Below are positions 1 through 6,519 of a DNA stretch of 10,942 nucleotides, piece after piece. The notes beneath the pieces were generated by a model. That model did no database searches. It was not told the DNA's origin and worked only from the letters and a program-made list of their open reading frames with translations. Made by a program: the position numbers and the translations under genes. Positions within the stretch are counted from its first letter, which is position 1. Each line of letters opens with the position of its first letter. The DNA is from CAYOMP01 sp964405075 (lineage in GTDB: Bacteria; Bacillota; Clostridia; Lachnospirales; Lachnospiraceae): assembly GCA_964405075.1 (NCBI GenBank), contig CAYOMP010000095.1:1-10942 (forward strand), in the 5' to 3' direction.

Positions 1-37
1 TGCTGCTAACGATAAGTAAGCACTTAACGATTGGCAA

Positions 38-136
38 GTACGAAGTACGCAGACAGAGTTTAGTGCGAACTTATATCGACGAAGTTATAAAAATTAAGAG
101 CGAAGCGAAAGAATTTTTATTACGCAGACGATAAAA
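38..136. repeat. Run of short hairpin modules upstream of tpiA
   Basis: The DNA is a chain of small inverted repeats and no convincing gene. GTAC (38-41) pairs with GTAC (45-48) around GAA. AACTT (69-73) or TTATA (71-75) pairs with AAGTT/TATAA (82-90). AAAAATT (90-96) pairs with AATTTTT (112-118) around a loop rich in GCGAAGCGAAAG. The word TACGCAGAC occurs exactly twice, at 46-54 and 121-129. The 38-57 module resembles the module at 1072-1089 behind tpiA: both read GTRCGA, AGYACG, then GACAGA. I infer a family of non-coding, RNA-structure-forming repeats, perhaps remnants. The function is unknown. Confidence 0.4.
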
Positions 137-167
137 TAAGCGAAAAAATTTCTAAATTATATAAAAA

Positions 168-198
168 TTATCGGCATAGTTTTGAACTATGCCGATAA
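168..198. promoter_or_regulatory. Perfect 14-bp stem-loop in the tpiA leader / intercistronic region
   Basis: TTATCGGCATAGTT (168-181) is an exact reverse complement of 185-198, with a 3-nt TTG loop. It lies about 25 nt upstream of the tpiA ribosome binding site. On the plus strand no T-tract follows, so it is not a canonical terminator in the tpiA direction. On the minus strand it is followed by TTTTTATAT and would look like a terminator, but no minus-strand gene is seen here. It may be an RNA processing or stability hairpin between glycolytic cistrons, or a terminator for an antisense transcript. The structure is certain; the role is inferred. Confidence 0.6.
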
Positions 199-238
199 GC
201 AATGGATAAATTAGGCAAATCTAAGGAGAAGATAGAAG

Positions 239-988
239 ATGGCAAGAAAAAAAATTATCGCAGGTAACTGGAAAATGAACAAAACTCCAAGCGAAGCAGT
301 AGCTTTAGTAAACGAGTTAAAACCATTAGTGGCAAATGATGAAGTAGATGTTGTATTTTGTGTTCCTGCAATCGATATTATTCCATGTATGGAAGCTGCA
401 AAAGGTAGCAACATTAATATTGGTGCTGAAAATATGTATTTCGAAGAAAGTGGTGCTTTCACAGGAGAAATCTCACCAGCTATGTTAGTAGACGCAGGTG
501 TTAAATACGTAGTATTAGGACATTCTGAAAGAAGAGAATACTTTGCAGAAACTGATGAAACAGTTAATAAGAAAATGAAAAAAGCATTCGAGCATGGAAT
601 TACTCCAATCGTATGTTGTGGTGAATCATTAACTCAGAGAGAACAGGGTGTAACAATTGATTTCATCCGTCAGCAGATTAAAATTGCTTTCTTAGATGTT
701 ACAGCAGATCAGGCTAAAACAGCAGTTATCGCTTATGAACCAATTTGGGCAATTGGAACTGGTAAAGTAGCTACAACTGAACAGGCTCAGGAAGTATGTA
801 AAGCAATCAGAGATTGTATCGCTGAAATTTATGATGATGCTACAGCAGCAGAAATTCGTATTCAGTACGGCGGAAGTGTTTCAGCAGCAAGTGCACCAGA
901 GTTATTTGCACAGCCAGATATCGACGGTGGATTAGTTGGTGGAGCTTCATTAAAGCCAGACTTTGGAAAAATCGTTAATTACAAATAA
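239..988 (+). CDS. tpiA: Triosephosphate isomerase
   Basis: This enzyme interconverts dihydroxyacetone phosphate and glyceraldehyde 3-phosphate in cytosolic glycolysis and gluconeogenesis. The 249 residues are a normal full length. All the family's key elements are visible: the N-terminal AGNWKMNK with catalytic Lys12, GHSERR with catalytic His95 (residues 94-99), YEPIWAIGTGK with catalytic Glu167 and the flexible loop 6 (166-176), and the phosphate-binding GGSV (211-214) and GLVGGASL (231-238). The start is fixed by AAGGAG at 223-228, ten bases before the ATG. A perfect hairpin precedes it, and a hairpin array plus a strong terminator follow. Clostridia usually carry it beside gap, pgk and gpmI; here gpmI lies about 9.7 kb downstream. 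The identification is secure. Confidence 0.98.
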   Translation: MARKKIIAGNWKMNKTPSEAVALVNELKPLVANDEVDVVFCVPAIDIIPCMEAAKGSNINIGAENMYFEESGAFTGEISPAMLVDAGVKYVVLGHSERREYFAETDETVNKKMKKAFEHGITPIVCCGESLTQREQGVTIDFIRQQIKIAFLDVTADQAKTAVIAYEPIWAIGTGKVATTEQAQEVCKAIRDCIAEIYDDATAAEIRIQYGGSVSAASAPELFAQPDIDGGLVGGASLKPDFGKIVNYK

Positions 989-1160
989 GAAATTATCGCG
1001 CTCAAGGAAAAAGGAAGCACGAACAGAGTGAGTATTTACTTTTTCTGGCGCGATACCGACAAAATCGGAAAGTGCGATAGCACGACAGATACAAAGTATC
1101 TGGATTTTGGAGGTAAAAGAAATAGAAAAATAAGAAATAATCGTACTCAAAGAAAAAGAA
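983..1160. repeat. Array of four hairpins flanked by an imperfect 33-nt direct repeat
   Basis: The 33 nt at 983-1015, which include the tpiA stop codon, recur at 1128-1160 with 28 of 33 identities. The first copy begins a run of stem-loops. TATCGCGC (994-1001) pairs with GCGCGATA (1048-1055), with an inner GAAAAAG/CTTTTTC stem (1007-1013 with 1039-1045). Next are CCGA/TCGG (1056-1068), GTGC-GATA-GCAC (1072-1083) and CAGATAC-AAA-GTATCTG (1086-1102). A good ribosome-binding-like TTGGAGG follows near 1107-1113, but no start codon follows it. I infer a mobile or duplicated structured element, or the scar of a deleted gene, inserted between tpiA and its terminator. I do not recognise it as a named repeat family. 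Confidence 0.55.
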
Positions 1161-1191
1161 ATCTAGTCGTTTTGATTAGATTTCTTTTTTT
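1155..1191. terminator. Bidirectional Rho-independent terminator between tpiA and lacI-family gene
   Basis: AAAGAAATCTA (1155-1165) and TAGATTTCTTT (1177-1187) form a perfect 11-bp stem around an 11-nt loop. On the plus strand the T-run extends to 1191, ending the tpiA transcript. Read on the minus strand the same stem is followed by TTCTTTG, so it can also stop the convergent repressor transcript. The second copy of the 33-nt repeat overlaps its left arm. Confidence 0.85.
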
Positions 1192-1192
1192 A

Positions 1193-1206
1193 TGAAAACG
1201 TTTTGA
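1193..1206. promoter_or_regulatory. cre-like palindrome (CcpA/LacI-family type site)
   Basis: TGAAAACGTTTTGA differs at one position from the Bacillus subtilis cre consensus TGWAARCGYTWNCW, and its core AAAACGTTTT is a perfect palindrome. It lies between convergent gene ends, directly after the terminator, not at a promoter. It may be a fortuitous site, a roadblock, or a distal operator for the divergent sugar operon. The match is visible; binding is inference. Confidence 0.35.
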
Positions 1207-1291
1207 TTTTTTACTATTTATATAAACTAATTTAGCAATTCAAAGTAATAATTAGGGTGTTATGTCATTAGTTTTACTTTATATATTTTAC

Positions 1292-2314
1292 TTAGTTAAT
1301 GTTTTCAAAGATTCTGATATCTACAGCAGTATAGTTATATTCGCTCTTTGGTAATTCACCTAAAACTAAATATGTGAAAAGAAGATCTAGGGGTTTTTTA
1401 CCTTGAATAAGTGGCTGTTGGCAAATGACAGCAGATAGAACCTCATTCTTTAAAAAATGTTCAGTAGTTTCAAATTTATCAAAGGCAATTACATGTAATT
1501 TTGAGGCGAGGTCAAGTGCTGTGATTGCACGGCAACCACCATAGACACCACCTGCAGCAAAAAAAAGAGCATTAATTTCCGGATGACTTTGTAATAAATG
1601 CAAAGTTTGTTCGTAGCTTTCGATATCATCATCATGTGCTTCGATTACAGATGTAATGTGCATTTGGTCACTATAAGGTTTCAAAGAATCCATAAAACCT
1701 GCAATGCGTTCTGTATGACATAAAATATCAGAAGAACCTGTGATGATTCCAATATTAACATTCTTATTTAGCATTAGTTTTAAAAGGCCTGCGGCAGTTG
1801 CACCACTTTTCCTATAATGACTTCCTACATAGGCAATTCTTTTTGAATTCTCAATATCTGTGTTAAGGGTAACTACAGGAATGTTTCTCTCATACAATTC
1901 ATTTATACGTTTACGTATGCGTTCGTCATTACATGGAGCAAGAGCAATTCCATTAACCTCTTCCGTGATTAATTCATCAATTGCTTTTAATTGTGCAGTA
2001 GTATTTATAGAAATTTGTTTTACTATAACAGCACAGTTATAACTTTTAAGATCATCTGCTTTTTCTTCAATGCCCTTTAGCACATCAGCAAAGAAGGGAT
2101 TACTGGTGGAAAAAATTATTACTCCTAATTTTATATTCTTTTTTTGGGCTGCTAGAACAAGACCGGCTTTATTTGGCTTATAGCTAAGAGCATTAGCAAC
2201 TTCATTAACTTTTTTAGCTGTTTCTTTGCTTACAGAGCCTCTATTGTTAAGTACACGATCGACAGTTCCCCGAGAAACACCGGCCAGTGTTGCGATTTCT
2301 TTTATTGTAGCCAT
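1292..2314 (-). CDS. LacI-family transcriptional regulator, likely local repressor of the isomerase-kinase operon
   Basis: This is a DNA-binding, sugar-responsive regulator of 340 residues, the usual LacI length. Residues 1-58 form the LacI helix-turn-helix and hinge: IKEIATLAGVSRG (4-16), TVDRVLNNRG (17-26), and hinge helix PNKAGLVLAA (47-56). TVDRVLN has Asp where most members have Ser (TVSRVLN). From about residue 60 a periplasmic-binding-protein-like effector domain follows, starting IKLGVIIFSTSNPFF, as in members that bind pentoses or related sugars. The start is supported by TAAGGAGG (2330-2323), eight bases from the ATG. It is divergent from the isomerase gene, which makes it the likely regulator of that operon and of itself. 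The inducer is not known. Family assignment is secure; target and ligand are inferred. Confidence 0.92.
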   Translation of the reverse strand: MATIKEIATLAGVSRGTVDRVLNNRGSVSKETAKKVNEVANALSYKPNKAGLVLAAQKKNIKLGVIIFSTSNPFFADVLKGIEEKADDLKSYNCAVIVKQISINTTAQLKAIDELITEEVNGIALAPCNDERIRKRINELYERNIPVVTLNTDIENSKRIAYVGSHYRKSGATAAGLLKLMLNKNVNIGIITGSSDILCHTERIAGFMDSLKPYSDQMHITSVIEAHDDDIESYEQTLHLLQSHPEINALFFAAGGVYGGCRAITALDLASKLHVIAFDKFETTEHFLKNEVLSAVICQQPLIQGKKPLDLLFTYLVLGELPKSEYNYTAVDIRIFENIN

Positions 2315-2432
2315 GAGGATAACCTCCTTATTTGATGTAATATCGAAATTTTTTCAGATATGTCTTTCAGACTATATTTAATTGAACTGTTTCAATTTTA
2401 TTGTCGTTCACACAGTGTACGCATAGCGAAAC

Positions 2433-2447
2433 TTGTGAAATTCACAA
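2433..2447. promoter_or_regulatory. Palindrome in the lacI-gene leader, candidate operator
   Basis: TTGTGAA and TTCACAA form 7-bp perfect arms around one A. The site falls about 18-32 nt downstream of the predicted repressor start of transcription. It differs from the operator candidate at 2681, so it could bind another regulator. AATTGAA/TTCAATT (2380-2397), a second dyad, lies further into the same leader. Both roles are inferred from position. Confidence 0.35.
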
Positions 2448-2471
2448 AATATGTTTCTTACAGTTGATATT

Positions 2472-2500
2472 AGTATAGGATTTTTAATGTGAAAATGCAA
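2472..2500 (-). promoter_or_regulatory. Sigma-A type promoter of the lacI-family gene
   Basis: On the minus strand TTGCAT (2500-2495) and TATACT (2477-2472) are separated by exactly 17 nt. Transcription would start near 2465, leaving a leader of about 150 nt before the start codon. Confidence 0.6.
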
Positions 2501-2636
2501 GTGGAATGTTACACGGGCACATGAACTTAGTGAAAATGGAGATAGTTACTAAAAACTAGTATTGACTTTACTTTTATACAAAATAGACAGAAAAGACCAT
2601 GAAAATTGTTGACTATGCTAAAAAGAAAATATTAAC

Positions 2637-2668
2637 TTGAAATTTGATTTTGTTTATCATATGATAAA
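2637..2668 (+). promoter_or_regulatory. Sigma-A promoter of the isomerase-kinase operon, with a palindrome over the -10
   Basis: TTGAAA (2637-2642) and TATGAT (2660-2665) are spaced by 17 nt, close to consensus, with a predicted start near 2672. The -10 box sits inside a perfect 16-bp palindrome, TTTATCATATGATAAA (2653-2668), which could be a second regulator site or simply promoter DNA. Two other TTGACT boxes upstream (2562 and 2609) lack equally good -10 partners. Confidence 0.65.
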
Positions 2669-2680
2669 AATATCAATTAA

Positions 2681-2694
2681 CGTGCACGTGCACG
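2681..2694. promoter_or_regulatory. Perfect 14-bp palindrome CGTGCACGTGCACG, probable LacI-family operator
   Basis: The 14 bases equal their own reverse complement and have the central CG typical of LacI-family operators. It starts about nine bases downstream of the predicted transcription start, a position where a bound repressor would block RNA polymerase. It is also a perfect pyrimidine-purine alternation, and its GC content stands out in an AT-rich region. The likely ligand is the divergent repressor at 1292-2314. The palindrome is certain; the pairing with that protein is inferred. Confidence 0.65.
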
Positions 2695-2725
2695 AAAAAG
2701 TATAGGATTATTATTTCCTGAAAAG

Positions 2726-2808
2726 TATATAGTGGAAACAGATTGATGAAGGAATCTGACTATATAACAATTTGAAAGACATTTTGTGTATTAAATGGTT
2801 AAATACAC
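2726..2808 (+). promoter_or_regulatory. Structured 5' leader of the isomerase mRNA
   Basis: The roughly 175-nt leader contains a two-part stem-loop. TATATAGT (2726-2733) pairs with ACTATATA (2759-2766). CAGATT (2739-2744) pairs with AATCTG (2753-2758), with a five-base bulge GGAAA and a GATGAAGG loop. A second hairpin has arms GTGTATT (2786-2792) and AATACAC (2802-2808). No T-run follows and no known riboswitch class is recognised. It could stabilise the mRNA or modulate expression. Confidence 0.45.
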
Positions 2809-2847
2809 GTTTAGGAAAAGGTGTTATTTTTTGAAAGGAGATTATTT

Positions 2848-4332
2848 ATGAACAACATTCCAAAAGTAAAAGTAGGTATTGTAGCAGTAAGTCGTGACTG
2901 TTTTCCAGAGTCACTTTCGGTAAACAGAAGAAAGGCACTTGTAGAGGCATATAATAACAAATATGATGACGAGGATATTTATGAATGTCCAGTATGCATT
3001 GTTGAAAGTGAAATACATATGGTTGAGGCATTAGAAAATATTAAGGAAGCAGGCTGTAATGCACTTGCAGTTTACCTTGGAAACTTTGGACCGGAAATTT
3101 CAGAGACATTACTTGCAAAGCATTTTGATGGGCCTAAAATGTTTGTTGCTGCATCAGAAGAAACAGGAAATAACTTAATTCAGGGTAGAGGGGATGCTTA
3201 TTGTGGTATGTTAAATGCTAGCTACAATCTTGCACTTAGAAATGTAAAAGCTTATATTCCGGAATATCCTATTGGAACAGCAGAAGAATGTGCTGATATG
3301 ATTCATGAATTTTTACCAATTGCAAGAGCAGTAATCGGTTTATCAGATTTAAAAATAATAAGCTTTGGTCCTCGTCCAAAGAACTTCCTTGCATGTAATG
3401 CTCCGATTAAACAGCTTTATAATCTAGGAGTTGAAATAGAAGAAAATTCAGAACTTGATTTATTTGAAGCATTTAATAAACATGCAGGTGATAAGAGAAT
3501 TACTGAAGTAGTAGCAGATATGGAAAAAGAACTCGGGGAAGGAAACAAGAAACCAGAAATTCTTGCTAAACTTGCACAATATGAGCTTACTTTAAAAGAC
3601 TGGATTGAAGAAAATAGAGGAAGTCGTAAATATGTAGCAATAGCTGGAAAATGTTGGCCAGCATTTCAAACTCAGTTTGGGTTTGTACCATGTTATGTTA
3701 ATAGTCGTTTAACAGCACAGGGAATTCCTGTATCATGTGAAGTAGATATTTACGGAGCACTTAGTGAGTTCATTGGAACGGTTGTAAGTCAGGATGCAGT
3801 AACTTTATTAGATATTAATAATAATGTTCCGGCAGATATGTATAAGGAGGATATAGAAGGTAAGTTTAACTATACACACAAGGATACATTTATGGGATTT
3901 CACTGTGGCAATACAGCATCTTCTAAACTTTCATTCTGTGAAATGAGAAATCAGTTAATTATGGCAAGAGCATTACCGGAAGAAGTAACACAGGGAACAC
4001 TTGAAGGTGATATTATTCCTGGCAATATTACATTCTTTAGATTACAAAGTACAGCTGATTCTAAGCTACGTGCTTATATAGCACAGGGTGAAGTACTTCC
4101 TGTAGCAACACGTTCATTTGGTGCTATTGGTGTATTTGCAATTTCAGAGATGGGCAGATTCTATCGACACGTATTAATTGAAGGTAATTATCCTCATCAT
4201 GGAGCAGTTGCATTTGGTAATTTTGGTAAAGAACTATTTGAGGTATTCAAATACATAGGTGTTCCAGTACAAGAAATTGGATATAATCAGCCAGCAGGAG
4301 TAAGATATCCAACTGAAAATCCTTGGAAATAG
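2848..4332 (+). CDS. L-fucose/L-arabinose isomerase family protein, sugar substrate unassigned
   Basis: This is probably a cytosolic aldose-ketose isomerase dependent on a divalent metal. The start is the ATG at 2848, set by AAAGGAG (2834-2840) seven bases upstream; an upstream GTG in frame at 2821 has no such signal. That gives 494 residues. The family signature is in the C-terminal half: GKCWPAFQTQFG (267-278), CEVD (297-300), LLDINNN (320-326), HCGNT (352-356) and NYPHHGA (447-453). Glu298 and Asp322 are 24 residues apart, the same spacing as the metal ligands Glu337 and Asp361 I recall for E. coli FucI, and His450 or His451 is a plausible third ligand. It is distant from classical FucI and AraA, so no gene symbol is given. 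The next gene is a xylulokinase type, which points to a pentulose product, probably D-xylulose. Candidate substrates are D-xylose or D-lyxose; D-arabinose is less likely. Confidence 0.85.
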   Translation: MNNIPKVKVGIVAVSRDCFPESLSVNRRKALVEAYNNKYDDEDIYECPVCIVESEIHMVEALENIKEAGCNALAVYLGNFGPEISETLLAKHFDGPKMFVAASEETGNNLIQGRGDAYCGMLNASYNLALRNVKAYIPEYPIGTAEECADMIHEFLPIARAVIGLSDLKIISFGPRPKNFLACNAPIKQLYNLGVEIEENSELDLFEAFNKHAGDKRITEVVADMEKELGEGNKKPEILAKLAQYELTLKDWIEENRGSRKYVAIAGKCWPAFQTQFGFVPCYVNSRLTAQGIPVSCEVDIYGALSEFIGTVVSQDAVTLLDINNNVPADMYKEDIEGKFNYTHKDTFMGFHCGNTASSKLSFCEMRNQLIMARALPEEVTQGTLEGDIIPGNITFFRLQSTADSKLRAYIAQGEVLPVATRSFGAIGVFAISEMGRFYRHVLIEGNYPHHGAVAFGNFGKELFEVFKYIGVPVQEIGYNQPAGVRYPTENPWK

Positions 4333-4402
4333 TAATTGCAATATTAAATTCAAAATATAACTTGTTAAGACTAATCATAGAGAATATTAATTAAGGTGAT
4401 GG

Positions 4403-5872
4403 ATGATGTTATTTATAGGTATAGATTTGGGAACATCAGCGGTAAAGCTTTTGTTGATGGATGAAAATGGTAAGATACGAAAAAATGTGTCAAGAGAATA
4501 TCCATTGTACTTTCCTCAGCCTGGCTGGTCTGAACAAAAACCAGAGGACTGGTACGAACAGAGTATAGAAGGAATAAAGGAATTAATAAAAGACTGTGAT
4601 AAGAATCAGATTCAAGGCATAGGCTTTGGTGGACAGATGCATGGACTTGTAGTACTTGATGAAAAGGATGAAGTAATACGTCCTGCAATTCTTTGGAATG
4701 ATGGAAGAACTACAAAAGAAACAGATTATCTTAATCAGGTGATTGGAAGAGAAAAACTTTCGAAATACACAGCTAATATAGCATTTGCGGGGTTTACAGC
4801 TCCAAAGATTCTTTGGATGAAGGAAAATGAACCGGAGTTTTTTGCAAGAATCAAAAAGATTATGTTGCCTAAGGATTATTTGGCATATTGCTGGAGTGGA
4901 GTACATTGTACCGATTATTCGGATGCTTCGGGAACATTACTTTTAGATGTAAAAAATCGTTGCTGGTCAAAGGAAATGATGGAAGTTTGCGGTGTAAATG
5001 AAGAAATGCTTCCTAAATTATTTGAAAGTTACGAAGTAGTTGGGAACATCAAGAAGGAAATTGCCAGCGAATTAGGTATATCGCCAGAGACTAAGATTGT
5101 TGCTGGAGCTGGTGACAATGCTGCAGCAGCAGTTGGAACGGGTACAGTGGGAGAAGGAAAATGTAATATTTCTCTTGGTACATCTGGAACTATTTTCATT
5201 TCAAGTAAAAATTTTGGAGTAGACCAAAATAATGCATTGCATTCATTTGCTCATGCAGATGGCAATTATCACTTGATGGGATGTATGCTTAGTGCTGCTT
5301 CGTGTAATAAATGGTGGATGGATGAAATACTAAAAACCAAGGACTATGGCAAGGAACAGGAAGATATTAAAAAACTTGGCGACAATCAGGTATTCTATCT
5401 TCCATATCTAATGGGAGAACGTTCACCCCATAATGATCCATTTGCCAGAGCTATGTTTATAGGAATGTCTATGAACACTACAAGAGAAGATATGACTCAG
5501 GCTGTTTTAGAAGGAGTAGCATTTGGACTTAGAGACTCCTTAGAGGTAGCTAGGAGCCTTGGAATCGTTATAGAAAGTACAAAGATTTGTGGTGGTGGTG
5601 CCAAAAGTCCTCTATGGAAAAAGATAATTGCAAATGTCATGAATCTTAAAGTAGAAGTTATTGAAAGTGAAGAAGGACCAGGATATGGCGGTGCAATTTT
5701 GGCGGCAGTAGGCTGCGGCGCATTTTCGTCAGTTGAGGAAGCTACTGACAAATTAGTAAAGGTAATTGATACAGTTGAGCCACAGGTGGAGCTTGTTAAA
5801 AGATACGAAGAACAATACCAGAAATTCAGACAGATTTATCCAACAGTGAAAGAGCTATATCAAAAACTCTAA
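4403..5872 (+). CDS. xylB: FGGY-family carbohydrate kinase, xylulokinase type
   Basis: It would phosphorylate D-xylulose with ATP to D-xylulose 5-phosphate, entering the pentose phosphate pathway. The 489 residues match xylulokinase length. Visible motifs are the N-terminal GIDLGTSAVK (6-15), the sugar-binding GGQMHG (76-81), ILWNDGRT (97-103 region), PKDYL (156-160), GAGDNAAAAVGTG with probable catalytic base Asp238, LGTSGTIF (258-265), YLMGERSPHNDP (335-346), and the C-terminal FGGY signature GGGAKSPLWKKI (397-408). Two adjacent ATG codons begin the gene. AAGGTG (4393-4398) is four bases from the first and seven from the second at 4406, so the true start may be one residue shorter. It is separated from the isomerase by 70 nt without a terminator and is followed by one, so the two genes form an operon. 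Family is secure; sugar specificity is inferred from motifs. Confidence 0.9.
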   Translation: MMLFIGIDLGTSAVKLLLMDENGKIRKNVSREYPLYFPQPGWSEQKPEDWYEQSIEGIKELIKDCDKNQIQGIGFGGQMHGLVVLDEKDEVIRPAILWNDGRTTKETDYLNQVIGREKLSKYTANIAFAGFTAPKILWMKENEPEFFARIKKIMLPKDYLAYCWSGVHCTDYSDASGTLLLDVKNRCWSKEMMEVCGVNEEMLPKLFESYEVVGNIKKEIASELGISPETKIVAGAGDNAAAAVGTGTVGEGKCNISLGTSGTIFISSKNFGVDQNNALHSFAHADGNYHLMGCMLSAASCNKWWMDEILKTKDYGKEQEDIKKLGDNQVFYLPYLMGERSPHNDPFARAMFIGMSMNTTREDMTQAVLEGVAFGLRDSLEVARSLGIVIESTKICGGGAKSPLWKKIIANVMNLKVEVIESEEGPGYGGAILAAVGCGAFSSVEEATDKLVKVIDTVEPQVELVKRYEEQYQKFRQIYPTVKELYQKL

Positions 5873-5912
5873 TTAATTGAAATTGCAAGATGGGTTGATG
5901 GAAAGTTTACCA

Positions 5913-5950
5913 GGCAGGTATATGAACTATGTTCGTGTGCCTGCTGTTTT
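5913..5950 (+). terminator. Rho-independent terminator of the isomerase-kinase operon
   Basis: A continuous 15-bp RNA stem, including a few G-U pairs, runs from GGCAGG (5913-5918) through TATATGAAC to the loop TAT (5928-5930), and back to 5945. It is followed by TGTTTTCTT. It lies 40 nt after the kinase stop. The minus strand has no T-run after it, so it acts in one direction only. Confidence 0.8.
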
Positions 5951-5957
5951 CTTAATC

Positions 5958-6197
5958 CTAACGGTGATGGAGAGCAGTGTAATTTCCGCGGTCATCAATA
6001 CCACCATTTTTTAAACTGATTTCATAACGTTTCTTTTCTTTTTCAAGAATAATATCTAGTCGGTTTCTTTCTTCTTCAGTCATAGGTCTCCAGTTTTGAC
6101 TGTCATGAATTTGTTTGTTGCGACAAAAACGTTGATGTTCTTCTCTTAAAGTGTATTTATCAAAATCAGGTAGGGCTTTAAATTCGATATAGGACAT
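5958..6197 (-). CDS. Small charged hypothetical protein (79 aa)
   Basis: I do not recognise this protein. It is short, hydrophilic and highly charged, with no signal peptide or membrane segment. Its C-terminal half looks helical (TEEERNRLDIILEKEKKRYE, residues 40-59), and one Cys sits at about residue 25. The listed ATG has no ribosome binding site. A GAGGTG (6246-6241) stands instead before a TTG codon at 6234 in another frame, opening an 18-codon ORF that runs past this ATG. Translation may therefore be coupled, or a one-base frameshift may have separated the true N-terminus. A weak promoter TTGAAA (6335-6330) with AT-rich -10 lies upstream. Its stop is just beyond the kinase terminator. 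It could be a real orphan gene, an N-terminally broken gene or, less likely, spurious. Confidence 0.5.
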   Translation of the reverse strand: MSYIEFKALPDFDKYTLREEHQRFCRNKQIHDSQNWRPMTEEERNRLDIILEKEKKRYEISLKNGGIDDRGNYTALHHR

Positions 6198-6234
6198 GTT
6201 TTTGTACTTTTTTCAACCATTGTTTAAGTTTCAA
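6178..6234 (-). CDS. Possible 18-residue leader peptide or displaced N-terminus of the 79-aa gene
   Basis: A TTG start at 6234-6232 has GAGGTG six bases upstream. It encodes 18 residues beginning MKLKQWLKKVQKH, basic and amphipathic, and stops at 6178 inside the 79-aa ORF, overlapping it by 20 nt. Adding one base near 6197 would join both frames into one protein of roughly 92 residues. It is either a translational-coupling leader or evidence of a frameshift. Confidence 0.35.
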   Translation of the reverse strand: MKLKQWLKKVQKHVLYRI

Positions 6235-6437
6235 TAAAATCACCTCATGTATGTATTTATTTCTATTTTATTTAAAGATAACATAGGAGAGAAAAAAGTA
6301 ATACAAATATATTTCAATTTAAAAGAAAATTTCAATAGAATTATAAAATAGATATAAAGTTCAATTCTTTTTGTCAGATGTTGTTTTGATAATGAGTAAA
6401 CAATATATTAAGAATTTTGTATAGATTTATTCTAAAT

Positions 6438-6471
6438 TTAGTACTTGACATTACAAGGTACTAAGTATAAC
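6438..6471 (+). promoter_or_regulatory. Promoter and dyad operator of the PadR operon
   Basis: TTGACA (6445-6450) is a perfect -35. TATAAC (6466-6471) is the best -10, with a short 15-nt spacer. The -35 and spacer are enclosed by a dyad, TTAGTAC (6438-6444) and GTACTAA (6458-6464). PadR proteins commonly repress their own operons by binding such dyads over the promoter. The dyad is visible; autoregulation is inferred. Confidence 0.6.
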
Positions 6472-6519
6472 ATATTATTAAAGAAATAATAGAACTGTAA
6501 GAATGGAGGGAGTAATGTA

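Noticed and set aside
3..134. Reading frame open from the left edge that could be the end of an upstream gene
   Set aside because: It runs only 43 codons, coincides with the hairpin modules, has no recognisable protein family, and does not resemble the C-terminus of Pgk or Gap expected upstream of tpiA.
950..1150. Minus-strand 66-codon open frame behind tpiA
   Set aside because: It lies across the hairpin array and tpiA end, with no family features and a sequence dictated by inverted repeats.
2821..2847. GTG start nine codons upstream for the isomerase
   Set aside because: It lacks a ribosome binding site, and its reading frame runs through the AAAGGAG that serves the ATG at 2848.
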